A DNA stretch of 64,000 nt, from the NCBI RefSeq assembly GCF_005116675.2, contig NZ_CP050699.1, positions 1,325,001 to 1,389,000 of the forward strand. Reading direction: 5' to 3'. Positions 1 through 8,948 of the stretch are shown in pieces. Positions within the stretch are counted from its first letter, which is position 1. Each line of letters starts with the position of its first letter. The notes below the pieces were generated by a model. The model was not told where the DNA came from. It did no database searches and worked only from the letters and a program-made list of their open reading frames with translations. A program made the translations under genes and the position numbers. Source of the stretch: Desulfosediminicola ganghwensis (GTDB taxonomy: Bacteria > Desulfobacterota > Desulfobulbia > Desulfobulbales > Desulfocapsaceae).

Positions 1-324
1 GTCGTAATATGGCTGGGCAAAGGAGACCGACTCCAACCGTTTGGCGGTGATAGTGATCGAGGAAACTGCAATGTCGATACGACCGGACTGCACTGCAGAA
101 AACAAGCCGTTGAATGGGATGTTCTCCACCACGACGTCTCTGCCCAACCGCTTGCCGACTTCCTCTGCAAGGTCAATTTCAAAACCTGCATTCTGGTTGT
201 CTTTGTTTACAAATTCCCAAGGTACATTTCCGAGATTGGCGCCAACAACAAGATCTTTTGCAACTGCAGTCTGTGCCATTGTTGCGACCAGGATACTTCC
301 AAGCAGAATACTTCCGAGTTTCAT
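1..324 (-). CDS. Amino-acid-type ABC transporter periplasmic binding protein (3' end outside window)
   Basis: Reads as the N-terminal 108 residues of a family 3 solute-binding protein, which would capture a polar amino acid or similar solute in the periplasm for an ABC importer. A signal peptide of about 22 residues (hydrophobic stretch ending TAVA) is followed by KDLVVGANLGNVPWEF, an acidic EIDLAEEVGKRLG segment and the RIDIAVSSITITAKR strand, all in the order typical of this family. The start at 324 is set by GGAGGAGAAC directly upstream. The gene runs off the left edge, so the ligand-binding C-terminal lobe and any permease genes cannot be seen. An inverted repeat lies about 80 bases upstream. 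The exact substrate is unknown. Confidence 0.85.
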   Translation of the reverse strand, partial: MKLGSILLGSILVATMAQTAVAKDLVVGANLGNVPWEFVNKDNQNAGFEIDLAEEVGKRLGRDVVVENIPFNGLFSAVQSGRIDIAVSSITITAKRLESVSFAQPYYD

Positions 325-403
325 GTTCTCCTCCAAATCGTTCGTGTGATGTGTACCACCTGTAATAGATGATGCAAAGTAGCAGGAATTTCGCCGTCAA
401 TGT

Positions 404-427
404 TGAGTGAAAAAAATATTTCACTCA
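404..427. promoter_or_regulatory. Perfect inverted repeat upstream of binding-protein gene
   Basis: TGAGTGAAA, a six-base A/T centre, then TTTCACTCA form nine-base perfect arms about 80 bases upstream of the binding-protein start at 324. The inner 16 bases (TGAAAAAAATATTTCA, 408-423) recur exactly at 540-555. An operator for a dimeric regulator is the simplest reading; the regulator is unknown. Confidence 0.5.
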
Positions 428-539
428 GGGGGCAATTAAATGATCGGTAAATACCCTTGAGCTAATAGATACATCTATGCAAGTGCTGCGATGATGTATG
501 AGATAAGCATTGCAAATATTCGTCCAAAATAAAACATTT

Positions 540-555
540 TGAAAAAAATATTTCA
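540..555. repeat. Second copy of 16-base dyad TGAAAAAAATATTTCA
   Basis: Exact copy of the 16-base core found at 408-423, 132 bases away. The two copies could be paired operator sites for the gene starting at 324. A/T-rich composition makes chance similarity possible, though an exact 16-mer with internal symmetry is unlikely. Confidence 0.4.
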
Positions 556-836
556 GCAGGATTGGGGAATGACAGAAAAATAGTGAGATGGCGTCCTGGG
601 TGGAGCGGTGTCCTCTCAAAGGAGGGGGGGGCGCTTGGGATTAATCCCGGCTGAATTTACATAATTGTTGTTAAGTGTGCAGGTAAAACACAAAAATGTC
701 CCGTATCTACACCTGCCAGTTGCGGAAGAGAGTAGCACCGGGTTGGAAAATCAAAAGTGTCTGGGGGAGAGAGTGTGGAAAATTGGATATGAGGTCGCCG
801 TGAGTGGCTGGAAGACAACCCACGGCGACAACTGGA

Positions 837-1715
837 TCAGATCATTGAACGAACGTGAACCCGGTCCAGATCACCTGCATTGCCGCTATCAAGCGCCTGC
901 TGCAGAGTGCCAATGAAATGCTCGCGATCAGCAGGGATATTGCCCGAAATCGAGACGGTGTTGGTGGGGTGATTGCCTAAAAAGACCACGTCGTCCAGTT
1001 CAATAAGCGATATCACCTCTACCTCTTCTTCGAGTATCTCGCGGGCGGTTGCCTCCTGGAAATTGCCGTTTTCCCGTTCATGCCAGAGATCAGTGTCTTT
1101 AGTAATTGTAAGGCTGCCGAACCAGATCATCTGAGGTTTGGTTCTATTGATAAACGCAGCATTCTTTCGAGCGTTCTCAATCCCGTTGCCGGTACCGGCA
1201 CCGCCCAGAATATACATGTCACGGTGGTTGATGCCAAACCTGTTCAACCTCTCCATCTGGCTGTATGCCTCTTCAGCAGTGTGACCTTTGTTCATCAGGT
1301 TAAGCACTTTATCCCAGCCACTTTCTACGCCAACATAGAGATCATTGATGCCCGCAGCCCGAAGTTGAATCAATTCATCGTCACTCTTGCTCATGATATT
1401 ACTGATCGATGCATACATGCTGACCGTCTCACATTCTGGCGCATGCTTTTTGATCAGCTCGACTACTTCCAGGAGCCTCTCAGCCCGCAGCACAAAAGGA
1501 TCACCATTGACCAGATAGATCCTGGGCATTCTGAAATGCATGAGTTTCAGTTCGATGATGTCCCGTTCTATCTGTTCGAGAGTCTCAACAGCAAACTGTA
1601 CATCCCGGTACATATCACAAAACGAACAGCGGTTATGCGCACAACCGGCTGTTACCTGCAACAGCGGGGTAAAGGCTTCCGGTGGTGGGCGGTATGTTGT
1701 TCCTGTATATTTCAT
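837..1715 (-). CDS. Radical SAM protein of the GC(x4)C(x2)CxMY type
   Basis: A 292-residue radical SAM protein. Cysteines 25, 30 and 33 (GCAHNRCSFCDMY) form the iron-sulfur binding motif of a widespread family of stand-alone radical SAM enzymes whose substrates are mostly unknown. A strand with VNGDPFVL and the later DLYVGVESGWDKVLNLMNKG segment fit the partial TIM barrel of this superfamily, and MYILGGAG fits a glycine-rich SAM-contact strand. No extra C-terminal cluster motif is visible, so it probably holds only the SAM cluster. It stands alone, separated from both neighbours by several hundred bases. The product it makes cannot be inferred from context. Confidence 0.82.
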   Translation of the reverse strand: MKYTGTTYRPPPEAFTPLLQVTAGCAHNRCSFCDMYRDVQFAVETLEQIERDIIELKLMHFRMPRIYLVNGDPFVLRAERLLEVVELIKKHAPECETVSMYASISNIMSKSDDELIQLRAAGINDLYVGVESGWDKVLNLMNKGHTAEEAYSQMERLNRFGINHRDMYILGGAGTGNGIENARKNAAFINRTKPQMIWFGSLTITKDTDLWHERENGNFQEATAREILEEEVEVISLIELDDVVFLGNHPTNTVSISGNIPADREHFIGTLQQALDSGNAGDLDRVHVRSMI

Positions 1716-2098
1716 GGCTCAGTTACCCTTGATGTGGATAGAATATCTGTGATGCGAAAATATGGTTAGAGCAATAGGTTACACAATAAACAGAACCAAC
1801 AACCACGAAAGAGGGGGATGAGCTTTTTTCAAAGAGAAAGTCGTGCATGGGGTTTCCGAGGATTCCCGGTCAGGTCGGGAAGTTTGAACCGCTCAGCCAG
1901 CGCTACTCCCCTATTTCACTGCTTATCTCTGGTAAGCGTAACAGCGAGCTTTGCGAAGAAAAAAAGGACTGTCTCTATCAAGACAGCCCTCCTCTTATTT
2001 GATGGCCACTATGCCATGTACCCTGGAACTCTCTCAGGCTAAGTAGTTTTTCAACTCGTAGTTATCAGAAAAAAAATAGCGCGAAAGGATCTCAGGCT
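1716..2098. other. Intergenic region containing a terminator
   Basis: 383 bases between the radical SAM gene and the cytochrome gene. Only the minus-strand terminator at 1966-1989 was recognised. Confidence 0.5.
1966..1989 (-). terminator. Rho-independent terminator of the cytochrome/flavoprotein operon
   Basis: On the minus strand GGGCTGTC, a loop, GACAGTCC and then seven T residues. It lies about 110 bases beyond the end of the cytochrome gene (2099) and is oriented to end that transcript. Confidence 0.7.
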
Positions 2099-2485
2099 TT
2101 ACTTCTTGAAATTCGGATAGTCGAAAAAATGACAACCGGCGCAGAGTACCTTTCTTTCCGAGTGTTCTCCATGACATTCCATACAGGGAACGTCTTTGGC
2201 GTAATGCATGTTGTTGTGGGGATTTTGCCATTTGTCTTCTTCAGGTCTGGCTGTGGCCTGAACAAGTTCATCGGAGTCGTGGCAGTCAAGACAGACAAAA
2301 TCAGGAGGATAGGCTTCCGGCTCGGCATTGACGTGGCAGGAATCACATGCATTATCGGCATATAAGTCGGCGTGAAAACTTCTTCCCTGGACGCTGTCGA
2401 ATTGCTGCAAAGTCTCTGCAACTAAAGATCCTGCCATAAGCACCACTGCTGCGGCAATGATCAGTACTTTTACTTGCGGTTTCAT
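2099..2485 (-). CDS. Periplasmic tetraheme cytochrome c
   Basis: A 128-residue exported protein with a signal peptide (about residues 1-23) and four CxxCH heme sites at C47-H51, C65-H69, C101-H105 and C115-H119. Spacing and size match the tetraheme domain that forms the N-terminal half of flavocytochrome c3 fumarate reductases. The flavin half is encoded just upstream as a separate protein. It would carry electrons from the membrane quinol pool or other cytochromes to that flavoprotein. GGAGGGAG sits five bases ahead of the start codon. The 22-base gap to the upstream gene argues for one transcript, ending at the hairpin near 1966. Confidence 0.92.
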   Translation of the reverse strand: MKPQVKVLIIAAAVVLMAGSLVAETLQQFDSVQGRSFHADLYADNACDSCHVNAEPEAYPPDFVCLDCHDSDELVQATARPEEDKWQNPHNNMHYAKDVPCMECHGEHSERKVLCAGCHFFDYPNFKK

Positions 2486-2507
2486 AAATACTCCCTCCGG
2501 GCAGAGA

Positions 2508-4034
2508 TCATGATTTCATTATTGTTCGTGCGGCAGTCATCCCCATAACCATGCAGTCAGGAATCGAGCAGCTTCCAAGTCTGCTCACTCCGTGTACTCC
2601 GCCTGTGACTTCCCCTGCTGCATACAGCCCGGGAATCGGCTTCCAATCTGCGGAATTGATCACGCGTGCCTGGACGTCTATCTTTACTCCGCCCTGGCAA
2701 TAGTGGACCTTGGGCCAGTTACGTACAACCACAAAGGGTGCTTCGATAAACTTACCCTTCGCTTTTTCCATGGGCTTACCGAACTGCTCATCGACACCGG
2801 ATTTCACATAACCGTTATATTCTTTGATTTGTGCTTTGAGCGGCTCAAGCGGCACATTGAAACGGGCGGCAACCTCTTCAATGGTCTCGAATTTCCAACC
2901 TACACCATATTTGAGAACTTTCTTCATGGTGGGGTGTTCTTTGGCATGTATATAGCTCGTAATGGTGATCGGCGGTAGCGGGTCACCATTATCATCACGG
3001 CAAGAAAGCTGTGCGTCTGCACGGGTTTTGCGGTCGGCGATTTCATTCATGAACCGCTTACCGGTTTTGATGTAAATGGAAATGGAGTGGGCGAAGTTGT
3101 AGATGGAGTAGTTTGAGACATAGCCAAAGCCATCTTCGTCAGGGGATGCCCAGGGACCGGTCTGGATATAGGCCATGTGGACAGGGATGGCGCCGATCTT
3201 GAACATCTCCAACAACGCTTCACCGGTGGCGCTGGGTGGGTTGGTCGAGGTGACCTCTTCAGTTAATGTAGGATCCTGGGCCTGGCGCAAGTTGATGTTT
3301 CTGGCAAAGCCTCCTGTTGCCACCAAAATACCGCGTTTAGTCTTGATATTCATCGGGGTTCCTTCCTGGTCCCTGCCGAAATAGTGACCCATGAGCATTT
3401 TGGCGCCAATGACTTTGCCATCGTCGTCAAAAATGAGAGTGTCGAATTTGGCACGGGTGACGAGCTTGACCCCAATTTTTCTGCACTGCTCAACCAGGGG
3501 CCGAATGATACCGCCACCGCTGGCCACGGTGGTCTGATAGGTCCTCGGGACCGAATGGCCCCCAAGTTGCTGCAGATACGGGAAATATTCGCTTCCGGCA
3601 TCAAGCGACATCTGCAGGGCTTCGCCGGCGTGTTCTGCTACATGGAGTAAGAGCTCCTTGTCCGCTACTCCACGACCGGCTTTAAGTTGGTCCGCCGCCA
3701 TTATTTCAGGTGAATCCTTGATTCCCTTCTCTTTTTGCAACGGGGAATTTGGTACGGCAAACAGGCCTCCGTTGTAGGTCGAATTACCGCCGAAATATGG
3801 CATCTTGTCATAGACAACAACGTCTTTTGCGCCGAGTTTCTTTGCTTCGATGGCGGCTGCTAACCCGGAGAATCCGGAGCCGATAATAACGATTTCGTGT
3901 TCTTCAGCCCAAACAGTCGAACTGTCTGCAGCCATGGTTTTCAGCGCCGGTGCAGCTATGGTTGCCGCTCCGGCCAAACCCATGCTGACCAGAAACTTCC
4001 TGCGATCAGCTTGATACTCTTTGTCATTTCCCAT
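2508..4034 (-). CDS. Tat-exported flavocytochrome c-type FAD reductase (fumarate/urocanate reductase family)
   Basis: A 508-residue flavoprotein. A twin-arginine signal (RRKFLVSMG, residues 11-19) exports it folded with FAD. The Rossmann motif GSGFSGLAAA starts near residue 52, and the C-terminal GLYAAGEVTGGVHGVSRLG segment is the usual FAD and substrate region of the fumarate reductase/succinate dehydrogenase flavoprotein family. The start at 4034 has GAGGTG five bases upstream; the frame continues 225 bases further but without support. Together with the tetraheme cytochrome 22 bases downstream it would form a two-subunit version of flavocytochrome c. Fumarate, urocanate, acrylate-type or other enoate substrates are all possible. 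Confidence 0.88.
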   Translation of the reverse strand: MGNDKEYQADRRKFLVSMGLAGAATIAAPALKTMAADSSTVWAEEHEIVIIGSGFSGLAAAIEAKKLGAKDVVVYDKMPYFGGNSTYNGGLFAVPNSPLQKEKGIKDSPEIMAADQLKAGRGVADKELLLHVAEHAGEALQMSLDAGSEYFPYLQQLGGHSVPRTYQTTVASGGGIIRPLVEQCRKIGVKLVTRAKFDTLIFDDDGKVIGAKMLMGHYFGRDQEGTPMNIKTKRGILVATGGFARNINLRQAQDPTLTEEVTSTNPPSATGEALLEMFKIGAIPVHMAYIQTGPWASPDEDGFGYVSNYSIYNFAHSISIYIKTGKRFMNEIADRKTRADAQLSCRDDNGDPLPPITITSYIHAKEHPTMKKVLKYGVGWKFETIEEVAARFNVPLEPLKAQIKEYNGYVKSGVDEQFGKPMEKAKGKFIEAPFVVVRNWPKVHYCQGGVKIDVQARVINSADWKPIPGLYAAGEVTGGVHGVSRLGSCSIPDCMVMGMTAARTIMKS

Positions 4035-4369
4035 TATGTCACCTCGCATGTTGTGGCAATTTTTTCTGACCTGTAGTGTTTGTTCAGATTGCACCAGGCT
4101 GGAATAGATGTATGCCGATATATACATTTGGAGCATATCCTGACACCTAAGAAGATTGTAGGGGAGGTTTCGGGGGCATATCGGGTAGTGCTGCATCCCC
4201 TGTATCTGTTCATGGAATGCTGAACGTTCTGGAATAACATAGAGAAAAAGGGTAGGCACGGGGTCTGCTATTTCTGTCCCTTAAAGATGTTTTGGCAACC
4301 GTTATAGGAAAAAAAAGACACTCTATATTGGCCTTTCCAGCGGTTGTTCTGAAGCTATGCGAGCGCAAG
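4035..4369. other. Intergenic region, probable promoter region of the flavocytochrome operon
   Basis: 335 bases between the PAS-LuxR regulator gene and the flavoprotein gene, both on the minus strand. No clear hairpin or -24/-12 element was found. A promoter controlled by the upstream regulator would be expected here. Confidence 0.35.
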
Positions 4370-5668
4370 CTACCACGTCCTGTTCGCAAGAAAGGTTTGC
4401 AGGTTAATCCCCTTACCCTGCAAATGAAGTTTTTTCCGAATGTTTTTCCGGTGGGTCTGTATCGTTTCAAACGATACATTCATTTCATGACAAATTTCCT
4501 TTCCGGTCAGGCCGGATTTTATAAATCGGCAGATCCGCAGTTCGGTCTTGCTGAGTTTCAGAAGATCGTCATCCATTCCTCTAGCAGCACCCTTAGTCAT
4601 CACATCGGTTGTCAGAGATTGAATCCGCTCCTGGAGAAGGGACGAGTAGTGCGCGTGGTTTTCTTCATCCGCTTCCCTACAGATCCGGGTAATGGTTGGC
4701 TGCAGCGATGAACTGATACGTGATACGAGGTTTGCCTGAAATTCTCGTTTCTCGTTTTCAATGGATTTCAAAACATTTCTGAGTGTCAGGTTCAGTTCTT
4801 CCGCATGTCGTGCTTGTGCAACAGCTTTTGCTTCCTGTTCCTTTTGGTTGGTGATGTCCCGGATGATGACCAGCCAGAAAGGTTGAGTATCGATGTGTAT
4901 GGAGCTTATGGTCACCTGGGAAGGGAATTTTCTGCCATCTGCATGGGTACTTGTGCAGTCGATGGTATGTATCTCGCCTTTTGCAGGATTCCCGCAGACG
5001 CAGGAGAGAGCATGCACTCCCTGGCCATCGATCAGTACATGGCGGAAACCGCCTGTGAGGATTTCCTGGGCAATCCCATAGAATTCAGAGGTCTTAAGGT
5101 TTGCCTGGATGATGGTAAGTTCAGGGTCGAGTAGGAGAATAGCTTCCCCGACGGATTGAAAAATGGCATCGAGAATCTTTTCCGATTTTTTAAGGGACCG
5201 GGTACAATCAAAAAGTCTTTGTTCAAGTTCCCTGAGTCTATTTTCCGCGCGGTGTTCAGTGGAGATCGCAGTTTCAATGCAATCCGTTACCCGGTGCATG
5301 GTCTGTATTGCCGAGAGCTTATGTTTGTCTTTGGCTAGGCACTTCTTGATGAAATATTCAAGGGTGGACCGCAGAGTTGCAATGCTGTGAAGAATAGGTC
5401 CCAGGTCATGCCCATTGTCGCGCATATTCGCCGTAAGGTCATGAAAAAAAGAGATTTCCTCAGAGAGAATGTTGGCAATGGTTTCTCGATCTGTCTTTTT
5501 CTCAGTATATTTCCTGCTCCCTGTAAGTAATCGAAGAAAGGCACTGTTTGCACTATTGCCTGAAATGACAGGAGTATTAGTAGAGGCAGAAGTTTGATGC
5601 TTCTGAACCCAGAAGCCCACTATTTTCGGTAGATTGTCTTCAAGTTGTTTTTCGATATCTTTGAGCAT
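4370..5668 (-). CDS. PAS-domain LuxR-type transcription regulator
   Basis: About 432 residues. The N-terminal 170 residues are helical without a recognised domain, a PAS domain follows (SVGEAILLLDPELTIIQAN through FWLVIIRDIT, about 180-300), then a coiled-coil-like stretch, and a LuxR/FixJ-type helix-turn-helix ends the protein (LSKTELRICRFIKSGLTGKE onward). PAS-LuxR proteins of this layout sense a small ligand or redox state and activate nearby genes. Its position immediately upstream of the flavocytochrome operon, same strand, suggests it controls that operon. The frame is open to 5848, but the start at 5668 was preferred because the upstream 60 residues look unlike protein; the ribosome site is weak, so the start is uncertain. 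Confidence 0.8.
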   Translation of the reverse strand: MLKDIEKQLEDNLPKIVGFWVQKHQTSASTNTPVISGNSANSAFLRLLTGSRKYTEKKTDRETIANILSEEISFFHDLTANMRDNGHDLGPILHSIATLRSTLEYFIKKCLAKDKHKLSAIQTMHRVTDCIETAISTEHRAENRLRELEQRLFDCTRSLKKSEKILDAIFQSVGEAILLLDPELTIIQANLKTSEFYGIAQEILTGGFRHVLIDGQGVHALSCVCGNPAKGEIHTIDCTSTHADGRKFPSQVTISSIHIDTQPFWLVIIRDITNQKEQEAKAVAQARHAEELNLTLRNVLKSIENEKREFQANLVSRISSSLQPTITRICREADEENHAHYSSLLQERIQSLTTDVMTKGAARGMDDDLLKLSKTELRICRFIKSGLTGKEICHEMNVSFETIQTHRKNIRKKLHLQGKGINLQTFLANRTW

Positions 5669-6520
5669 GCTGGATATAACCAATTTCCTGTATGCCTGTA
5701 TGGCATCTGTATGACCTCTGTGTGGCAATGCATACGACCAATTGGACCCGAGAGGCAGAGGAGCCTTCACGGTGCTCACCCAACAAGGACTATATATATT
5801 TTTGTCGATACACGACCGAGAAACAAGGTCGGAATATATGGCTGCCAAGGAAATCAGGGGGGGATGAAAATGCTATTAGGTTTATCTGTTCGGTGTTAGT
5901 GAGAAAAATATTATATCCAGCTCCGCTGAACGGTTGTGCACGATTTTTCACCAATACCGTAAATTTTATTCAGCATCGACGGGGTTATGATGGGATACTT
6001 ATTAGGCTGCACAGATAGAATATTGTGGCAAAAGGTCACGCATTACGTAAAAAAACTGTGGGCCTGGATGGCGTCGTGGGAAAAGTTCCAGTCGGAGGTG
6101 AGAAAATTCTTTTTATAACTATGCACTTTCAGATCAAAGTTTGTGCCAATGGCTTGCTCTTTCCATGCCCCTCTATTCCTCTGGTACTGTACGAAAGTTC
6201 TGCTCCCCAAAACTGAAATCACCTTTACGATTTGCAGGAACTCAATTTTCATGTCGCTTATGGCCATCCTTGTTCAGGCTTATACAGGGACAGATCTGTG
6301 ATGAGCTTCATGTCGACCGGGGCAATCGCGTCAACCAGCAGGAGTAGATCGCCAGCCCGAAACCTTTTCAAGATTTTATATATTTGCAGGGTGGAGAGGA
6401 CACCTGCAGAGTGCCTTTCAAGAGTCTTGTACAACAAAACGGTCACTGGCACCCCCTTTCTGATTGTGAGCTGCCAGCAACCGATTGCAAAAATAGGTGG
6501 AGTAGTCTGTATGGTAGCAG
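5669..6520. other. Long intergenic region with one possible small gene
   Basis: 852 bases between the end of the MTHFR gene and the PAS-LuxR gene. Apart from the small open frame at 6258-6446 nothing could be supported. Confidence 0.4.
6258..6446 (-). CDS. Possible small protein downstream of MTHFR
   Basis: A 62-residue open frame beginning at a GTG preceded by AAAGGGGG at good spacing, 75 bases after the MTHFR stop and on the same strand. The sequence contains a leucine-rich segment (FRAGDLLLLVDAIAPVDMKL) but no domain that I recognise. It may be a real accessory protein or a chance frame. Confidence 0.25.
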   Translation of the reverse strand: MTVLLYKTLERHSAGVLSTLQIYKILKRFRAGDLLLLVDAIAPVDMKLITDLSLYKPEQGWP

Positions 6521-8023
6521 CTATGCTGCTTTTTCCTCTTTCTGGTGATCCCGGTCAAGGTGGAAATTAATCCAGGACGAGGTACCTTTCAACTCCCATA
6601 GCCTGGGGGGAACGAATTCGGCGGCCAACTGATCTGTTTCGTTGTAGCGTTTCATGCGTTGATAGGCTCGAACCCAGACACATTTTTTCTCAGTGTTGAC
6701 CTCGCAGAAGCCGTCACGGCTGCCGCCGCAGGCGCCATTGCGGGAATGTTTCGGGCAACCGGATTCCGGGCAGATAAAGCCCACATGCTGGATGCCGCAA
6801 TCACCACACTCCTGACAGGAGAGCACCAGCTTTTTAAAGGGGTCTTCAAGAAAAGATTTCAACATCCATGAGGCGTTGTTCGCATCCAGGGTGCCGGAGA
6901 TTTTTCTATACATCGGGGCAAAGGATGCAGATTTGTCAAAAAACAGGTCGTGGGCGGTGCGCATGAAAAGATAGAGTGCACTTTCCCCCATTCCAGAACT
7001 CGTGTCGTCTTCAGCTTTGACTGTCGTGTTGCCGTTGGCGGCAGGGTAAAGGTAATACCTACCAGCAGGCTGCTCCCTGAATTCTTCCAGACAATCCTGC
7101 CAGTTATGTTCCAGTTCCTTCATTCTGTCCAGGATGGCTGCGACAGTATCGAAACTTTTATGGATTCCTCCTATGTGGATGCCTTTGTAGCCAATTCCTT
7201 TAAGGGCAGCGCCGAGTCTGGCAGTGCGCTCAATAGCCATTTTGGCGCCTCTGCCTTTAACCTCGTATTCGGACTCAATCTGTCGCAGCAGCTTGTCTGA
7301 GACATACACGCCAGGCACTCGCTTATTGAACATGGCCTTGGCAGGGCCTTTGCCGAGCAGGTAGAGAGATGCGAGCACCGGCTTATTGATTGCATTTTTC
7401 TGGTTGAAGAGCAAAAGCTCCTGGTATTTGTCAATGTCATAGCCGAGCTGGGTGATGACAAAGGAGGCACCAGCTTCGAATTTGCGTTGCAGCTTTCGGT
7501 ATTGCATCCAGCTTTCCGCCTCGGTGTATTTGAACGGCGAGACGGCACAGCCTGTAAAAAAGATTGGAGAAACTCCACGCTCAACCAGCCTCTGATTGAG
7601 GTCGTTGAGCATCGCGGTCAAAACAACGGAATCGAAATCAAATACCGGCGTGCCGCGACCACGATAACCGTTTCCGGAATAGTCGCCGGTGAGAGCCAAT
7701 ACGTTTTTCATACCGAGCCTGGCGAGCTGCAGGGCGCGGCTTTCCATACCTACCCTGTTGGTGTCCCGACAGGTGAAATGGACAATTACATCAAGGCCAT
7801 AATCGAGGATCTCCCGTCCAAGTGCATCGGGGCTGAGGGCCGGGTTGCCTCCGGGATTATCAGTGATGGAAACTGCGGTGATTCGGCCGTCGTCGTAGGC
7901 GTCTTTTGAGATTTTTTTGATGGTGTCTGTGGCTGCGCCGCTGAATTCACGTCCGGGAACCAGCTCGAGTGTAACTACAAACTTGTCGGGGGTAGAAAGA
8001 TCTTCAATGAAACTGTGTACCAT
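6521..8023 (-). CDS. metF: Methylenetetrahydrofolate reductase with MetV-type zinc-binding C-terminal domain
   Basis: A 500-residue fusion. Residues 1-310 form a MetF-type flavin barrel (VTLELVPGREF, VSITDNPGG, VIVHFTCRDTN, NVLALTGDY). The C-terminal part carries a dense cysteine domain (CQECGDCGIQHVGFICPESG and the following CGG, C and C residues), as in the MetV/MTHFR_C family of acetogens and acetate-oxidising sulfate reducers. The reaction interconverts methylene- and methyl-tetrahydrofolate in the methyl branch of the Wood-Ljungdahl pathway and feeds methionine synthesis. In acetogens MetF and MetV are separate, so the fusion is worth noting. AAGGAG lies upstream of the start. It is not next to other pathway genes here. 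Confidence 0.9.
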   Translation of the reverse strand: MVHSFIEDLSTPDKFVVTLELVPGREFSGAATDTIKKISKDAYDDGRITAVSITDNPGGNPALSPDALGREILDYGLDVIVHFTCRDTNRVGMESRALQLARLGMKNVLALTGDYSGNGYRGRGTPVFDFDSVVLTAMLNDLNQRLVERGVSPIFFTGCAVSPFKYTEAESWMQYRKLQRKFEAGASFVITQLGYDIDKYQELLLFNQKNAINKPVLASLYLLGKGPAKAMFNKRVPGVYVSDKLLRQIESEYEVKGRGAKMAIERTARLGAALKGIGYKGIHIGGIHKSFDTVAAILDRMKELEHNWQDCLEEFREQPAGRYYLYPAANGNTTVKAEDDTSSGMGESALYLFMRTAHDLFFDKSASFAPMYRKISGTLDANNASWMLKSFLEDPFKKLVLSCQECGDCGIQHVGFICPESGCPKHSRNGACGGSRDGFCEVNTEKKCVWVRAYQRMKRYNETDQLAAEFVPPRLWELKGTSSWINFHLDRDHQKEEKAA

Positions 8024-8366
8024 TAACTGCTCTCCTTACTCGTACTGGCAGATCCAAGAAGTCTATGGCCTCCTGATCTGCCTACATCGAAAGTCGTACA
8101 GCACGTAATTCTTTTCCAAATACACATCCATACATCGTGATACCTACCACCCAGTAGTACATAATTCTGTCATTCTGTCGAGGGAAAAAGAATAATAAGT
8201 TAAAGCTTTTCAGTATTTACTTAAATTATGGGAGGGTCTAGCAAAGCAAGGGGATAACCAACAGGGATCAGATCACGTTTACTAGTATTTTCGAGCTAGT
8301 AAATGTGGTCTGTTCCCTGTTGGTTTCTTATTCGTGCAGTTGAACTTCAGGAGCATCAGGGGAGGA
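8024..8366. other. Intergenic region with long imperfect palindrome
   Basis: 343 bases between the MTHFR start and the acyltransferase end. Contains the 70-base hairpin at 8256-8325; nothing else recognised. Confidence 0.5.
8256..8325. repeat. Long palindromic repeat, copy 1
   Basis: Two 30-base arms (beginning AACCAACAGGGATCAG and ending CCCTGTTGGTT) around a ten-base loop; one true mismatch and two G-T wobbles. Its inner part (CACGTTTACTAGTATTTT) recurs in the hairpin at 9973-10020. It lacks a T-run, so it is not a standard terminator even though it follows the acyltransferase gene. Confidence 0.75.
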
Positions 8367-8948
8367 TCAGATATCACATTGGCTGGAATACTTTCCTGAA
8401 ATTCCGGAATACAAGGTACGTATTTGCGCAATGTCTGTTTCGGCATCCCCGGTAGGTTCGAAGGTTGACAGGAACCCACCTGTTTTATTGGCGTAATCAA
8501 GAAACGCGAGAGCTATAGGGATTTTTGCGCCAAGAGCGATATAGTAGAATCCGGTCTTCCACTTATCGACTTTAGACCGTGTGCCTTCTGGTGGTACAGC
8601 TATGACTAATTGCTCACTTTCATTAAATTTTTCTATGGTCTGCTCTACGACATTGTTTGATGATGACCTGATAATGGGAATTCCCCCCATCCACCTCATA
8701 ATAGGGCCACGCCAACCTTTGAATAGCGAGTCTTTCCCCATCCAGTGCATATCAAACCCATAAACAAAAGCCATTGCTAATGATATCGGAAAATCCCAGT
8801 TACTCGTGTGGGGGACTGCGATTAAGACATATTTGGCTGCTGATGGGGGTTGGCCTTGCAGTTTCCAGCCAGCAATTTTGAGAGAAAATTTACATAGCGG
8901 CGTAACAATGGAGCGAATTATCGGAGTGTTGTACATCGTCAACTTCAC
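8367..8948 (-). CDS. PlsC-like 1-acylglycerol-3-phosphate acyltransferase family protein
   Basis: A 193-residue protein with the two signatures of the lysophospholipid acyltransferase fold: PHTSNWD (the H-x4-D catalytic block, near residue 46) and PPEGTRSK (the glycerophosphate-binding block). It would transfer an acyl chain at the inner membrane. The protein is short compared with PlsC of about 240 residues and closer to the small acyltransferases found beside unrelated genes. It is isolated: the next gene upstream is more than 450 bases away and on the other strand. Whether it makes phosphatidic acid or acylates another lipid is open. Confidence 0.85.
   Translation of the reverse strand: MKLTMYNTPIIRSIVTPLCKFSLKIAGWKLQGQPPSAAKYVLIAVPHTSNWDFPISLAMAFVYGFDMHWMGKDSLFKGWRGPIMRWMGGIPIIRSSSNNVVEQTIEKFNESEQLVIAVPPEGTRSKVDKWKTGFYYIALGAKIPIALAFLDYANKTGGFLSTFEPTGDAETDIAQIRTLYSGISGKYSSQCDI

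Larger units (their letters stand above)
325..836. other. Intergenic region, no gene recognised
   Basis: 512 bases between two minus-strand genes. It holds the two dyads described separately and a G-rich run near 621-632. No convincing coding sequence or RNA gene was seen; the open frames lack recognisable protein features and ribosome sites. Confidence 0.5.

Noticed and set aside
1080-1769. 229-codon open frame antisense to the radical SAM gene
   Set aside because: Overlaps a gene with a complete cluster motif and shows no protein-like pattern.
4035-4259. Longer N-terminus for the flavocytochrome flavoprotein
   Set aside because: The extra 75 residues precede a normal Tat signal and there is a good ribosome site at 4034.
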